A DNA stretch of 64,000 nt from a bacterium HR28 (GTDB lineage: Bacteria; Chloroflexota; Chloroflexia; Thermomicrobiales; Thermomicrobiaceae): contig BEIE01000002.1 of assembly GCA_002898255.1 (NCBI GenBank), positions 62,001-126,000 on the forward strand, given 5' to 3'. Each line of letters starts with the position of its first letter. The first letter of the stretch is position 1. The position numbers and the translations under genes were made by a program. The notes below the pieces were generated by a model. The model was not told where the DNA came from, made no database searches, and worked only from the letters and a program-made list of their open reading frames with translations. Of the stretch, positions 1-9,271 are shown piece by piece.

Positions 1-632
1 TTCTCTGTCGCACAGAAAGTCGATGCAGTTTATATCACCATTGATATCTACCTTCTCTTCAACATGATAAAGCGTCATGTGCGTATTTTCGGACAAAGTA
101 GGCCTCACGCTCTTGGGCACAAATCCGGTGGAGGACCACTCCAAGCATCTGGGGACAACCGAGACACTTGGCCGACGACTGTACATCCTTACTTACAGTC
201 GGGCACCAGCATCCTGATATTCGGATCAACTTCGTCATGCAGCTCCCCCCACATTGTCAGATGGTGAACATACCGAAAACACGACTGGTCTTCCCCCTCC
301 GATTGCGTCTCTGGCAAATCCTGCTGCACGTATACTCATCACTCCAACAGTTTCTGCGAAACAGTGATCCTTACCACCCGCCATAATCACTCTCGGCTCG
401 CCGTGCAGTACCGCGGCTCCCTGGACGAGGGCCAAAGCGCCCGCCGATGGTCCTGCCACCCCGCGATCAGATCGCGGCATACTCCTGAGGTACCGGTAGA
501 TCCGGAGGCTGTAGCCACTTCTGGCGGACAACCTGGTCGCGTCAGACGAGCTCGGTCCACCGTTCCGAAGACCACGTGAAAGCGCTACAATGACCGCAGT
601 GAACCATCCGTACGACGAGAAAGGGAAGCACG
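1..632. other. No supported gene (left edge)
   Basis: No reading frame here has a convincing start, ribosome site and protein-like composition. The first 60 bases can be read as a short stretch with hydrophobic character, but it is too short to assign. The right end carries the leader of the next gene, with a GAAAGGGAAG ribosome site just before its ATG. Confidence 0.5.
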
Positions 633-1475
633 ATGGGCGATACGTTGCGAATCGGCTTGATCCAGATGAATTCACGGTCCGACAAGGCAGAGAACCTCGC
701 CGTCGCTGAACGCTTGATTGCCCAGGCGGCTGCACAAGGCGCGGAAGTTGTTGCACTCCCTGAGTATGTCAACTTCCTGGGTCCACGCGAACTTCATGAG
801 GCGAACGCTGAGCCGATCCCTGGCCCGACAACCGAGCGATTCGCCGCCGCAGCGCAGCGCTACGGCATCTACCTCCTCGGCGGCTCAATTCTCGAGCACT
901 CCGATGTCCCAGGGAAATACTTCAATACGAGCGTGCTCTTCGCACCGACTGGCGAGATTCTCGCTACCTATCGGAAGATTCACCTGTTCGATGTCGATCT
1001 CACCGGGAACGTCACGAGCAATGAGTCAGCGACGATTCTCGCCGGCGACCGTATCGTGACCGCGGAGATCGCTGGTCACACAGTTGGACTCACCATCTGC
1101 TATGATCTCCGTTTCCCCGAACTGTACCGACTACTCGCACTTGCCGGGGCCGAGCTCGTCTTTGTCCCTGCGGCATTCACTCTTTATACGGGGAAGGATC
1201 ACTGGCATGTCCTGCTCCGTGCCCGGGCCATCGAGAATCAGTACTACGTTGCTGCACCGGCACAGATCGGGCCACATGACCCTGGTCAGCAGTGCTATGG
1301 CCATGCACTCGTTGCTGACCCGTGGGGCACGGTCATCGCTGAGGCTGTCAACCGTGTCGGTGTCGTGGTGACGACGATTGACTTTGCCTACCTCCGAGAG
1401 GTCCGTGCCCGGCTTCCTTCGCTCGCTAACCGCCGCCCCGAGGTTTACGGAAGTCTGGCACTCGCACCCTCGTGA
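633..1475 (+). CDS. Carbon-nitrogen hydrolase (Nit1/omega-amidase-like)
   Basis: A 280-residue cytoplasmic enzyme of the nitrilase superfamily, which hydrolyses C-N bonds of amides through a Glu-Lys-Cys triad. The triad is visible: Glu44 in ALPEYVNF, Lys115 in YRKIHLFD and Cys156 in TICYDLRFPE. The YRKIHLFDVD and CYDLRFPELY signatures and the length fit the Nit1/Nit2 branch, whose members act on deaminated glutathione or 2-oxoacid amides. The ATG follows a purine-rich ribosome site (GAAAGGGAAG). The gene stands alone, with gene-poor DNA on both sides. The exact substrate cannot be read from sequence; the family assignment is secure. Confidence 0.93.
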   Translation: MGDTLRIGLIQMNSRSDKAENLAVAERLIAQAAAQGAEVVALPEYVNFLGPRELHEANAEPIPGPTTERFAAAAQRYGIYLLGGSILEHSDVPGKYFNTSVLFAPTGEILATYRKIHLFDVDLTGNVTSNESATILAGDRIVTAEIAGHTVGLTICYDLRFPELYRLLALAGAELVFVPAAFTLYTGKDHWHVLLRARAIENQYYVAAPAQIGPHDPGQQCYGHALVADPWGTVIAEAVNRVGVVVTTIDFAYLREVRARLPSLANRRPEVYGSLALAPS

Positions 1476-2548
1476 GGGCGGTCACCTGATACTGTGCAGG
1501 GACCATACTCAGCTTGACCAACCTACCTGCCGAGGTTGGATGCTGCTGAGCTGCGCCACTGACCCATGAACGGAGCGTCTGTCTCCGAGGACAACCGCTC
1601 TGTGCAAGGAGTCGTTGCGCAGTGTCGCACGCCGACGCATGCTATCGTCTCGGCAGGCTCAAAAGATGCGCATCTGCCGCGCTGCAGGAGCCGACTAGTG
1701 AAGGATGAGATACCGCAGCACCATCGACCAACCTTTGCACTGCCGACCCGGACGTGACTGCACTACTGGTTCGGCGGCAGCACATGACCGTCACGGATTG
1801 CGGAGCTCGGCATAGGCGCGAGGTTCGTCTCAGAGTCTTCACCGAGGTCGGCACGAGACGTAAAGATCCGTAGCCGTGCTTCCTTCCCGACTGGCGAGGG
1901 ATGGCCACGGAGGAATTTTCCACTGGGCTCGCTTCACGGCATGGTTCCGGAGAGGAAAGTTGTGCTCTATCCTGATATTGATATTGCAGTCCGTGTCCAA
2001 CTGGGATATGACGCATAGAGCGCCCCGACCCATCCCTCCTCTTCCAATCCCAAACGCACCTCCACTCCCCACGACCATCGCTCTTGTCGCCCAGCTTCGC
2101 CCCAGCAACTCGCAAGCCAGATCACACTCAACCACGAGGGCCACTGCTAAACCTTTGTCCGAGGCTTGCACAAGAACAGCGCATCAGTTGGGTCATACTG
2201 GTTGACGCTGCGTCCACACTTTCGCGCTCACCGCTCAGGTCAACACCCTGCTACACCTCATCGGCGGCAGTACTCCAGCAGTGGCTATTCTGCACACGAT
2301 TCACCGCCGGACGGACACCAACAGTTCCCCCACGGCGAACCAGCCGATCACAGGCTTCGCGACATGCTACCTTAGAGTTGTAGAGTTCCCTACGGTTCGC
2401 TCGCGCCTTCGCTTATGGCGGGAACTTTGCAGGGAAGAGATCCCCATCAGGCCATGCCCATAACGCCTTGTAGCATCGGACGTGATTGTAGATAAATTAT
2501 TCCATAGGCTATGCCCGCCTGTGGAGTCTTCTTCCCCTCTCACTGAAC
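1476..2548. other. Gene-poor interval
   Basis: About 1.07 kb lies between the amidase (+) and the Yip1 protein (-), which converge on it. Short open frames exist on both strands, but none has a good ribosome site or recognisable domain. I see no repeat array or tRNA. Confidence 0.5.
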
Positions 2549-3091
2549 TCACCTCGTCGCCACACCGAAGAGCACGCCGAGAAACACCATCGGCAGTACA
2601 ACGAAGATAAAGTACGCGATCCAGGAAACAATGGCAGTCAGGATCGCACGACCCGTCGAGAAATCGCACGCCTGCCGGATGGCAATAACACTAGCAACGA
2701 GGATCCAGACTGCGACGACAAATCCGATGATAGGTCCAATCACCGGCACGATACCGAGAACGCGGAGAACCCCCGGTGCTTGGGCAAAGCCGAGCGTCCG
2801 CAGCAGCTGGCCCCAGGTCGCCCGCGTCTCCGCCGTCGCAAAGACCTTCGCACCGATGAGGTACGCAATCCCCGCGTACAGCACGAACCCGATCACCGCG
2901 AAGATCGCACCAACAATCGCACCCAAAATGCCAGTATCTCGCAGACTGCCAATCCCGTTGGCAATGCTCGCCAGCACCACAATCGCCAGCGCGGTCCCAG
3001 TCGCCGCCTCGTCGTGCTCCACTGCCTCATACGCCTGCGGATCAAATCGCGCCACACCGATTGCCCGCTCAATCGCGCTCGCCGTTGCCAT
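2549..3091 (-). CDS. Yip1-domain integral membrane protein
   Basis: A 180-residue protein. The N-terminal 35 residues are soluble (ATASAIERAIGVARFDPQAY) and are followed by about five hydrophobic segments rich in Gly, Ala, Val and Ile. The pattern of a short cytoplasmic lead, GIGSLRDTGILGAIVGAI and a central LIGAKVFATAETRATWGQLL loop is typical of Yip1-family proteins in bacteria, whose function is unknown. The frame is open upstream, but the ATG at 3091 is preceded by GGAGGAAGAG and is the clear start. The gene is transcribed away from lplB, leaving a short divergent promoter region between them. Confidence 0.85.
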   Translation of the reverse strand: MATASAIERAIGVARFDPQAYEAVEHDEAATGTALAIVVLASIANGIGSLRDTGILGAIVGAIFAVIGFVLYAGIAYLIGAKVFATAETRATWGQLLRTLGFAQAPGVLRVLGIVPVIGPIIGFVVAVWILVASVIAIRQACDFSTGRAILTAIVSWIAYFIFVVLPMVFLGVLFGVATR

Positions 3092-3178
3092 CTCTTCCTC
3101 CTTCGGCTTCACACTTGCGCCTGACTTTTCCAGTTTCAAGAATAGAAGCTTGTTTGTCAATAGGGATCCGGCATACCT

Positions 3179-3580
3179 TTGTTGAACCTCGTGCAACTCC
3201 AGGCTCTCCCCAGAAAGCCTCCTGCTCTCGGAACGCTCGACGCTACACTTGAGTGGAAGCAGTTCGCGCTTCGCCGTGCTCCCGGGAGCGAGCGCATGCA
3301 CGGTGAATACAAGACACCAGGCGGAAAACTCGTACAGGTCGATCTTGACGTCGTCGACGGACACTTGCGCAACGTCCGCGTGACGGGAGACTTCTTCCTT
3401 GAGCCTCCTGAGGCGCTCGATGTCATTGCCGGGGCACTTGAGGGCGCTCCTGCCGACGCGAGCGAAGAGGAACTCGCCCACAGAATCGCACAGGCTCTCG
3501 AACGACTCGCTGGACGCGTTGAGCTTCTCGGTTTTTCCCCTGAGGCAGTCGCACGAGCAGCACGGAGGGCAATCTCGTGA
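3179..3580 (+). CDS. lplB: Lipoate-protein ligase accessory domain (LplB type)
   Basis: Up to 133 residues encoding the small C-terminal domain of lipoate-protein ligase as a separate protein. Recognisable parts are MHGEYKTPGGKLVQVDLDV and VTGDFFLEPPEALDVI, matching the domain found after LplA in larger ligases and as stand-alone LplB in Thermoplasma. The family role is to allow adenylation of lipoate by the LplA core. The stop codon overlaps the GTG start of the next gene (GTGA), implying translational coupling. The start is uncertain: TTG at 3179 keeps the whole open frame, while ATG at 3297 begins at the conserved HGEYK motif and would give about 94 residues. Confidence 0.82.
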   Translation: MLNLVQLQALPRKPPALGTLDATLEWKQFALRRAPGSERMHGEYKTPGGKLVQVDLDVVDGHLRNVRVTGDFFLEPPEALDVIAGALEGAPADASEEELAHRIAQALERLAGRVELLGFSPEAVARAARRAIS

Positions 3581-4356
3581 GCGAACTGGCACGCTGGCGG
3601 AAGTATCGCTGGCAGTTGATCTACGGTGAGGCTTTCGATCCGGCGATGCAGATGGCACTCGATGAAGTCCTGACTTACCGTGTGGGAAGAGGTGAGCGTC
3701 CGCCCACCTTGCGTTTTTGGGAGTGGACCGCACCCGCAGTCGTCATCGGTCGTTTCCAGTCGCTCCGCAACGAGGTCGATCTCGAGGAAGCGAACCGGTA
3801 CGGGATCACCGTCGTTCGCCGCATCACTGGCGGTGGGGCGATGCTGACCGAGCCCGGCCGCGTCATTACCTATTCCATCTATGCCCCACCCGAACTTGTC
3901 GCCGGAATGTCCTTCCAGGAGTCATACGCCTTCCTCGACGCCTGGGTCGTTGAGGCACTGCGAGCCCTGGGTATCGACGCCTGGTACCAGCCCATCAACG
4001 ACATTACCTCAGCCAACGGCAAGATCGGTGGCGCCGCTCAAGCTCGCCGCCACGGTGCAGTACTCCACCACACAACCATGGCCTACGACATCGATCCGGA
4101 AAAGGTACCGCGTGTTATTCGCATTGGTCGGGAGAAGTTGAGTGATAAGGGCGTCCGTAGCGCAGAGCGCCGGGTTGCACCGCTTCGCCAGCAGACGAAC
4201 CTCCCGCGCGAGACGATCCAGGAGTTCCTCATTCGAACGTTCGCTGAACGACACGGGCTCGAAGAAGGCGCCCTTCGTCCCGACGAGATCGACGAAGCGC
4301 GTGAGCTTGTTCGCACAAAGTTCGGCACCTGGGAGTGGACGGCAATCTTGCCCTGA
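3577..4356 (+). CDS. lplA: Lipoate-protein ligase A, catalytic subunit
   Basis: A 259-residue biotin/lipoate A/B ligase-fold enzyme that attaches lipoate to the lysine of E2 or GcvH proteins through lipoyl-AMP. The lipoate-binding RRITGGGA motif is at residues 81-88, and the catalytic-loop lysine is K149 in NGKIGGAAQ. The protein ends at KFGTWEWTAIL, where the accessory domain would follow in one-piece enzymes. That domain is supplied by the gene immediately upstream, whose TGA overlaps this GTG start. The two-gene form resembles the Thermoplasma LplA-LplB pair, although the gene order here is accessory first. Confidence 0.93.
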   Translation: MSELARWRKYRWQLIYGEAFDPAMQMALDEVLTYRVGRGERPPTLRFWEWTAPAVVIGRFQSLRNEVDLEEANRYGITVVRRITGGGAMLTEPGRVITYSIYAPPELVAGMSFQESYAFLDAWVVEALRALGIDAWYQPINDITSANGKIGGAAQARRHGAVLHHTTMAYDIDPEKVPRVIRIGREKLSDKGVRSAERRVAPLRQQTNLPRETIQEFLIRTFAERHGLEEGALRPDEIDEARELVRTKFGTWEWTAILP

Positions 4357-4359
4357 CAA

Positions 4360-4731
4360 TCACTGGAAAAGCTTCGAGCCCGTTCCACGTCGGCGACGTC
4401 CCTCTTCCAGGATCGCCGCAATCTCTGCTTTCGTGAACAAGCGCTCGCAAAACGTCGGCACCAGGCGCGCTCCGGGTCGTGGCCGCTGCATCCCGCGCAC
4501 AAGAACCCCGTGCTCGGTCTGGAGGATCAGAACGTCCTGCAGCTGCTCTTCGTCGATGAAGCGCCCGACCGCCCGCAGGATGTCCTCGTACCGATACACC
4601 AGGAGCTCGCCGCTCGCTGTCGCCACGCTTTCCTGATCGACCGAGGACGCTCGATCATTCGGCGGTGTGCCTTCCCGTTCTCTTTCCTCGGTTCGCGCTG
4701 CTGCACTTCGGCCAGTCAGCCGCCGCAGCAT
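4360..4731 (-). CDS. Small protein of unknown function, last gene of the ATPase-VWA operon
   Basis: A 123-residue protein that I do not recognise. Residues 1-40 are polar, low in complexity and probably disordered. Residues 41-123 look folded (GELLVYRYEDILRAVGRFID, then LQDVLILQTEHGVLVRGM) and end in a basic tail. The ATG at 4731 has an AAGGAGGG ribosome site and lies 17 bases after the VWA gene stop, so it is probably the fourth gene of that operon. Its 3' end abuts lplA, which converges from the other strand (4 bases between stops). Confidence 0.72.
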   Translation of the reverse strand: MLRRLTGRSAAARTEEREREGTPPNDRASSVDQESVATASGELLVYRYEDILRAVGRFIDEEQLQDVLILQTEHGVLVRGMQRPRPGARLVPTFCERLFTKAEIAAILEEGRRRRGTGSKLFQ

Positions 4732-4748
4732 ATGCCCTCCTTACCAAC

Positions 4749-6842
4749 CTACCGCAGACGAAACCGCTTGTTCACCACATAGTCCATGACGATGTACTCA
4801 CCAAGATGGTCGGGCGTCGCGAAGAAGGCACGTCCTTTGTTGATCCGTGTCATCTCGTTGACAAAGCTTGCCAAATAGGGGCTCCGTTCCAGCATGAAGG
4901 TATTGATCACAATCTCCTCGCGTGTACAGCGAGCGACCTCCTTCAAAGTCTCCTGGAAGGTCTGGTACGTCGGCGGATAGGAGAAGCGCACTTGCTCACC
5001 ATCGAAATAAGCAGTCGGTTCCCCATCCGTGATCAAGATGATCTGACGCGTCCCGCCGCGATGTCGCGAGAGCAATTGCCGCGCCAGCATGAATCCATGC
5101 TGCATGTTTGTCCCATAGTTGTATTCGTCCCAAGTGATGTGCGGCAGCTCCTCCGGCGTGAGCACCGAAGCCAGGTACGAGAAGCCGATGATGTACAGCG
5201 TGTCACGGGGAAATTGCGTCCGAATCAAGCTGTCCAGCGCCAATGCTACCTTCTTCGCCGCGAGGAAGCAGCCGTTGTAGAGCATCGACCGGCTCATGTC
5301 CACCATTAACACGGTTGCCGCACGACTCGTCGACTCCGTGCGGAAGACCTCAAAGTCAGCCGGCTGCAACCGCACCGGCGTCCCCGGTCCTTCTCGCTGC
5401 ACGGCATTCATAACTGTTCGCGGAAGGTGCAGCAAGAACGGGTCACCAAATTCGTAGGGCTTCGTCTCTTCGATCGGCTCCCCGCCACGCCCGCTCCGCT
5501 CGATCTGGTGTTGTCCGAAGCGGTCACGCTTCAGGTGTTGGAAGATCTCCCGAAGCGCCTTCTGTCCAATCTTCCGGATTGCTCGCGGCGTCAGTTCGTA
5601 CCCGCGTCGTGTCCGCTGGATGTACCCAGCCTCCTCGAGCAGTCGCGTGATCTGCCGCAGTGCCTCGAGCTGGGCAGCGAGCTCGTCACCGTACAGCTCA
5701 CGCAGCCGCTCCAGATCTACTCGCCCCAGATCGCGCCAGTCGCGCACCCCCTCGAGCTGCTCCTCGATCTCTTGCATGGCCCGCAACTGCTCCATGAGGC
5801 GCAGGGCCTGTCCCAGCGTGAGTTCCTCACTCCCGCTAAACGGCTGAGCCTGCCGATACGGGTTGTCTGGCATCAGCTGCCCGAGCAGCCGGCCCAGCTG
5901 TCGGAGCTCACGCTGAAGCTCGGGATCGCGGAGCGCTGCATCCAGTGCCTCTTCCAACTGCTGGCGCATCTCCGGCGGAAGTGAGTCCAACAGGCTCTGC
6001 ATCGCCGCCATCTGTCGCGCCAGGTGATCCAGCAGCTCCTCCACACTGTCGAAGTCGCGGCCGAAATAGTGACCCCAGCGATGCTTGAACCGTTCGATAT
6101 CTGGCTGCCCACCACGCGCATGCTCTTGCAAAAGCTCATTGAGGTCGCGCAGCATCTGCCGGAGCTCGCTAATCGCTTCCGGCGTCAGGTTCTGAATCGC
6201 CTGTTGGAGTCCCTGGAACGTCTGCTCCAGGATCTGTCGCTGCAGCGAAGCAAGGAGTTCCTGGAATTTACGCCGTGCCTCCGGGTCCATGAACTCGTAC
6301 TCGCTCAGCGCGCGGATCCGCCCAGCCGGATCTGGCGGCAGCTGGTCCAAGAAGGCTAGCTTCTGCTGCGCCATTCGCTCGAGCAGCCGCTGCAGCGCTG
6401 GATCGGGCGGACTCATCTCCTCCGCCCCCGTCTCGCCCGCGCTCTCGTTCTCTCCTTCTCGTGCTCCTTGCGCCTGCTGCTCTTGGGCGCGAGCCAGTCG
6501 TTCTCGTCCCTCTTGCACGCGCCGCTCGATCCCCGCCCGTTCGGTCTGGATGACATCCTCCAGTCGGCGAGTCAGATCCTCAAGCACCGACCCCGGGTCA
6601 TAGCGCTGCAGTAGCTGTCGTCTCTGCTCCCGGAGCTGCTCTAGGAGTTCCCGGAACCCCGGCATGCGGGCATCCGGCCGATCAATGCCCCACCGGAAGA
6701 GGCGCTGGAGAGCGCGATTGACGTCTCCTTCCGCCAGGAGGTCGTCGGCCATCGCCTCCAGGAGTTCCTCAGCGGTGAATGCGTCAATGTTCTGCGTTCC
6801 GTCCCAGCGAGAGTAGCGAAACCGGTATGGCGTGGTCTCCAT
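4749..6842 (-). CDS. VWA-domain protein (CoxE/BchD-like partner of a MoxR ATPase)
   Basis: A 697-residue soluble protein. The first about 450 residues are largely charged, Glu/Arg/Gln-rich and predicted helical or coiled coil, with several leucine- and arginine-rich repeats. The C-terminal about 200 residues form a von Willebrand A domain with a complete MIDAS start (Asp515-x-Ser517-x-Ser519 in VDMSRS), a TNMQHGF segment carrying the MIDAS threonine, and LITDGEPT. Such proteins act with MoxR/ChlI-type AAA+ ATPases to insert metals or remodel client proteins. Here the ATPase gene lies directly upstream with a 24-base gap. The client is not evident from the neighbourhood. Confidence 0.88.
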   Translation of the reverse strand: METTPYRFRYSRWDGTQNIDAFTAEELLEAMADDLLAEGDVNRALQRLFRWGIDRPDARMPGFRELLEQLREQRRQLLQRYDPGSVLEDLTRRLEDVIQTERAGIERRVQEGRERLARAQEQQAQGAREGENESAGETGAEEMSPPDPALQRLLERMAQQKLAFLDQLPPDPAGRIRALSEYEFMDPEARRKFQELLASLQRQILEQTFQGLQQAIQNLTPEAISELRQMLRDLNELLQEHARGGQPDIERFKHRWGHYFGRDFDSVEELLDHLARQMAAMQSLLDSLPPEMRQQLEEALDAALRDPELQRELRQLGRLLGQLMPDNPYRQAQPFSGSEELTLGQALRLMEQLRAMQEIEEQLEGVRDWRDLGRVDLERLRELYGDELAAQLEALRQITRLLEEAGYIQRTRRGYELTPRAIRKIGQKALREIFQHLKRDRFGQHQIERSGRGGEPIEETKPYEFGDPFLLHLPRTVMNAVQREGPGTPVRLQPADFEVFRTESTSRAATVLMVDMSRSMLYNGCFLAAKKVALALDSLIRTQFPRDTLYIIGFSYLASVLTPEELPHITWDEYNYGTNMQHGFMLARQLLSRHRGGTRQIILITDGEPTAYFDGEQVRFSYPPTYQTFQETLKEVARCTREEIVINTFMLERSPYLASFVNEMTRINKGRAFFATPDHLGEYIVMDYVVNKRFRLR

Positions 6843-6866
6843 GACACACCTCCTGGCAAGCGCGCC

Positions 6867-8267
6867 TCAGCTACGGTAGCGCGCTGGCCCGCGGCCACTG
6901 GCACGTTCTTTATTCAGACGCCGGTTCAGATGGAGGCCCTCAAGGACGAACTCTACCGCTGCCGCGACCAGAGCCGGATCACCAGTCGCCCCCAGCCGTT
7001 GCGCCGCCCGCCGCAGACTCTCAATGTGCGATACCTGGTGCACATACCGCATCGCCGGCTGCAAGTCAGACGCCTCGACCGTGAGTCCATTTTCAAAGGC
7101 GAGGAGAAGATCATCGAAGTCACGAACCGAGAAGTAGCGGTTGAAGGTCGCCGCTACCGCCCCATTAATCAATTTTTCGATGATCCGCTCTTCCTGCACC
7201 TCGCCCAACGTCTCGAACTCGAGTTTCCCAAGCGTCGAGGCAATGAGTGCAGGCAAGTCGCTGATCCGGGGTACGGCATGCTTCTCCCCGAGCCGGATCG
7301 CTCGCTTCACTGCATTACTCACCAGTGTCTCATAGTTCGCCACCGACATACGGGCACTCACGCCTGACCGCTGGCTGATATCCGGGCTGCGCCGAGCCAG
7401 GTGCGTGATTTCGGCAACAATCTCACGCATGTACTGCGGCACCGTCACCGTGATTCCCGGGACCTCCACTGGCGTTCGCTCTTGCTCCATGATCTGAATC
7501 TCGTGCTCAATCGTCCGTGGATAATGCGTCCGGATTTGCGCTCCAAAGCGATCCTTCAGCGGCGTGATGATCCGACCGCGGTTCGTATAGTCCTCCGGAT
7601 TGGCGCTCGCCACCACGAAAATGTCCAGCGGCAGGCGTACCCGATACCCGCGGATCTGGACATCACGCTCCTCCATGATGTTGAGCAACCCTACCTGGAT
7701 CCGCTCGGCAAGATCCGGGAGCTCATTGATGACGAAAATACCTCGGTTCGTCCGCGGGATTAGCCCATAGTGAATAGTCAATTCATCCGAAAGATATCGC
7801 CCCTCTGCCACTTTAATCGGATCGATCTCACCAATCAGATCAGCAATTGTGGTATCGGGCGTGGCCAACTTCTCAGCATAGCGTTCCTCGCGCCGAATCC
7901 ACGCGATGGGCGTTTCATCACCCATCTCGGCGATCAGATCACGCGCATACTTGGAAATCGGCGCAAATGGATTATCGTTCACTTCGCTTCCAGCGACGAT
8001 CGGAATTTCTTCATCAAGGAGATTTACCAGGAGCCGAGCCATCCGCGTCTTGGCCTGCCCACGCTCCCCCAGGAAGATGATGTCCTGCCCAGCCAGAATC
8101 GCGTTCTCCACCTGCGGGATCACCGTCTCCTCGTACCCGATAATCCCCTCGAAGATCGGTTCCCCCGCCTGGATCTTGGCAATCAGGTTCTTCCGCATCT
8201 CCTCCCGTACTGGAAGGACACGGTAACCGCTCTCGCGTAGCTCGCCCAGCGTTCGTGGCTTGTCCAT
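6867..8267 (-). CDS. MoxR/ChlI-like AAA+ ATPase
   Basis: A 466-residue ATPase of the helix-2-insert AAA+ clade (magnesium chelatase ChlI / MoxR). Walker A is GERGQAKT at residues 67-74. The Walker B region reads GIFVINELPDL, with Asn-Glu in place of the usual Asp-Glu, and FVVASANPEDY carries the sensor-1 asparagine. The family couples ATP hydrolysis to remodelling through a VWA partner, which is encoded next. The frame extends to 8354, but the ATG at 8267 follows GGAGGTCGAGGGTTAGG, and the following MDKPRTLGEL fits family N-termini. It starts 28 bases after the upstream P-loop ATPase gene. Confidence 0.9.
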   Translation of the reverse strand: MDKPRTLGELRESGYRVLPVREEMRKNLIAKIQAGEPIFEGIIGYEETVIPQVENAILAGQDIIFLGERGQAKTRMARLLVNLLDEEIPIVAGSEVNDNPFAPISKYARDLIAEMGDETPIAWIRREERYAEKLATPDTTIADLIGEIDPIKVAEGRYLSDELTIHYGLIPRTNRGIFVINELPDLAERIQVGLLNIMEERDVQIRGYRVRLPLDIFVVASANPEDYTNRGRIITPLKDRFGAQIRTHYPRTIEHEIQIMEQERTPVEVPGITVTVPQYMREIVAEITHLARRSPDISQRSGVSARMSVANYETLVSNAVKRAIRLGEKHAVPRISDLPALIASTLGKLEFETLGEVQEERIIEKLINGAVAATFNRYFSVRDFDDLLLAFENGLTVEASDLQPAMRYVHQVSHIESLRRAAQRLGATGDPALVAAAVEFVLEGLHLNRRLNKERASGRGPARYRS

Positions 8268-8295
8268 CCTAACCCTCGACCTCCGTGCGCTTGTT

Positions 8296-9204
8296 TCATC
8301 CCTGGTTCGCCTCTGGTGTCCCCTCAATCCTACTCTCCTCGTAGGCCCCGTCAACTTCTTCTGTTAACTTACGCGCACGAAGTTCTGCGAGCACCGCCCG
8401 GAAGGCGGCCAGTCCACGAATCCCCTGGGTAACCCACCGGGCCAGTTGCCGCTGCCGCCAGGCCAGCTGACGACTCGCCTCTTCAAGGGACAGACCAAAA
8501 CGCTCTGTCAGCGTCGCCAGGAACGCAGCTGGATAGACAGCCAAGGATGACCGCAGTGTTTCACGTCTGGCCAGTACATGCGTCGCGAGCTCGGCTCCAC
8601 GTACTCGGACAGCTTCTACGCAAACAACGCGACGAAGTAGGCCCTCGTTGGTGATACCCATCCCAAGCGTCACGACCACATCGATGGCGCGCAGGTGTTC
8701 AGTGGGCACCTCCAGAGGAAAGCCTTGCAACAACGAGAACACCTCTTCCGCGCCCTGCGCATGCACCGTCGCTCCCAAACGCCAACCCTCGGCCAACAAG
8801 GCAAAAACCCGTCGCACCCCTCTCCCCCAGAGGTAGATAGGCAAGTGGTCACTGATCTCGTTGACGAGGAGGTACGTCGTGCCAGGATCGTGGGTTGTGA
8901 CAAAGTCAAAGCGCTCGTACCAGCCACGCAGGTAGTACCGCTTCGTCTCAGGCGGAAGCAACTCCACTAACGCACTCAGGAGCGTTGTCTTCCCCGCTCC
9001 GTGTTCGCGTGCGGCAACGAGAACCGTTGCCCGCTGCTCGAGTGCCATCCAGAGGAAGGCAGCAGTCGCGGCATCAAGACTCCCTAGCCGGACCAGATCG
9101 ACCAGGGACAGGTCACTGCCAGAACCAACACCAAACCTTCCCCACCAGTCGGTTGAGGGGAAATGTGCAGCATCCTCTTCGCTAAAGCGCCACCGTCGTT
9201 CCAC
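8296..9204 (-). CDS. P-loop ATPase related to type II/IV secretion ATPases (VirB11/CpaF-like)
   Basis: A 302-residue protein with Walker A AREHGAGKT at residues 65-73, an aspartate/glutamate region around LLVNEISDHLP, and GATVHAQGAEEVFSLLQGFP. The last element resembles the ATxHA histidine segment of VirB11/CpaF-type secretion ATPases. It lacks the large N-terminal domain of true secretion ATPases and has an extra helical, arginine-rich C-terminus. It heads an operon with the MoxR and VWA genes. No pilin or secretion genes are nearby, so its task is probably something other than secretion; that is an inference. Confidence 0.75.
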   Translation of the reverse strand: MERRWRFSEEDAAHFPSTDWWGRFGVGSGSDLSLVDLVRLGSLDAATAAFLWMALEQRATVLVAAREHGAGKTTLLSALVELLPPETKRYYLRGWYERFDFVTTHDPGTTYLLVNEISDHLPIYLWGRGVRRVFALLAEGWRLGATVHAQGAEEVFSLLQGFPLEVPTEHLRAIDVVVTLGMGITNEGLLRRVVCVEAVRVRGAELATHVLARRETLRSSLAVYPAAFLATLTERFGLSLEEASRQLAWRQRQLARWVTQGIRGLAAFRAVLAELRARKLTEEVDGAYEESRIEGTPEANQG

Positions 9205-9217
9205 GCTCCCAACTATA

Positions 9218-9255
9218 CATGCCGGTGAGGCAGGTCAGCCCTCCTCACCGGCATG
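9218..9255. terminator. 13-bp perfect hairpin between citrate synthase and the ATPase operon
   Basis: Arms at 9218-9230 and 9243-9255 (CATGCCGGTGAGG and its exact complement) enclose a 12-base loop. The hairpin lies just downstream of gltA on the minus strand and just upstream of the ATPase operon. No T-run follows it in either direction. It may end gltA transcripts or be an operator for the operon. Confidence 0.6.
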
Positions 9256-9271
9256 GATCTTAAGGCGTCTC

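Noticed and set aside
1-60. Possible end of an arginase/agmatinase-like protein (VDAVYITID)
   Set aside because: Only about 15 residues look similar and the following residues do not fit the family; too short to support.
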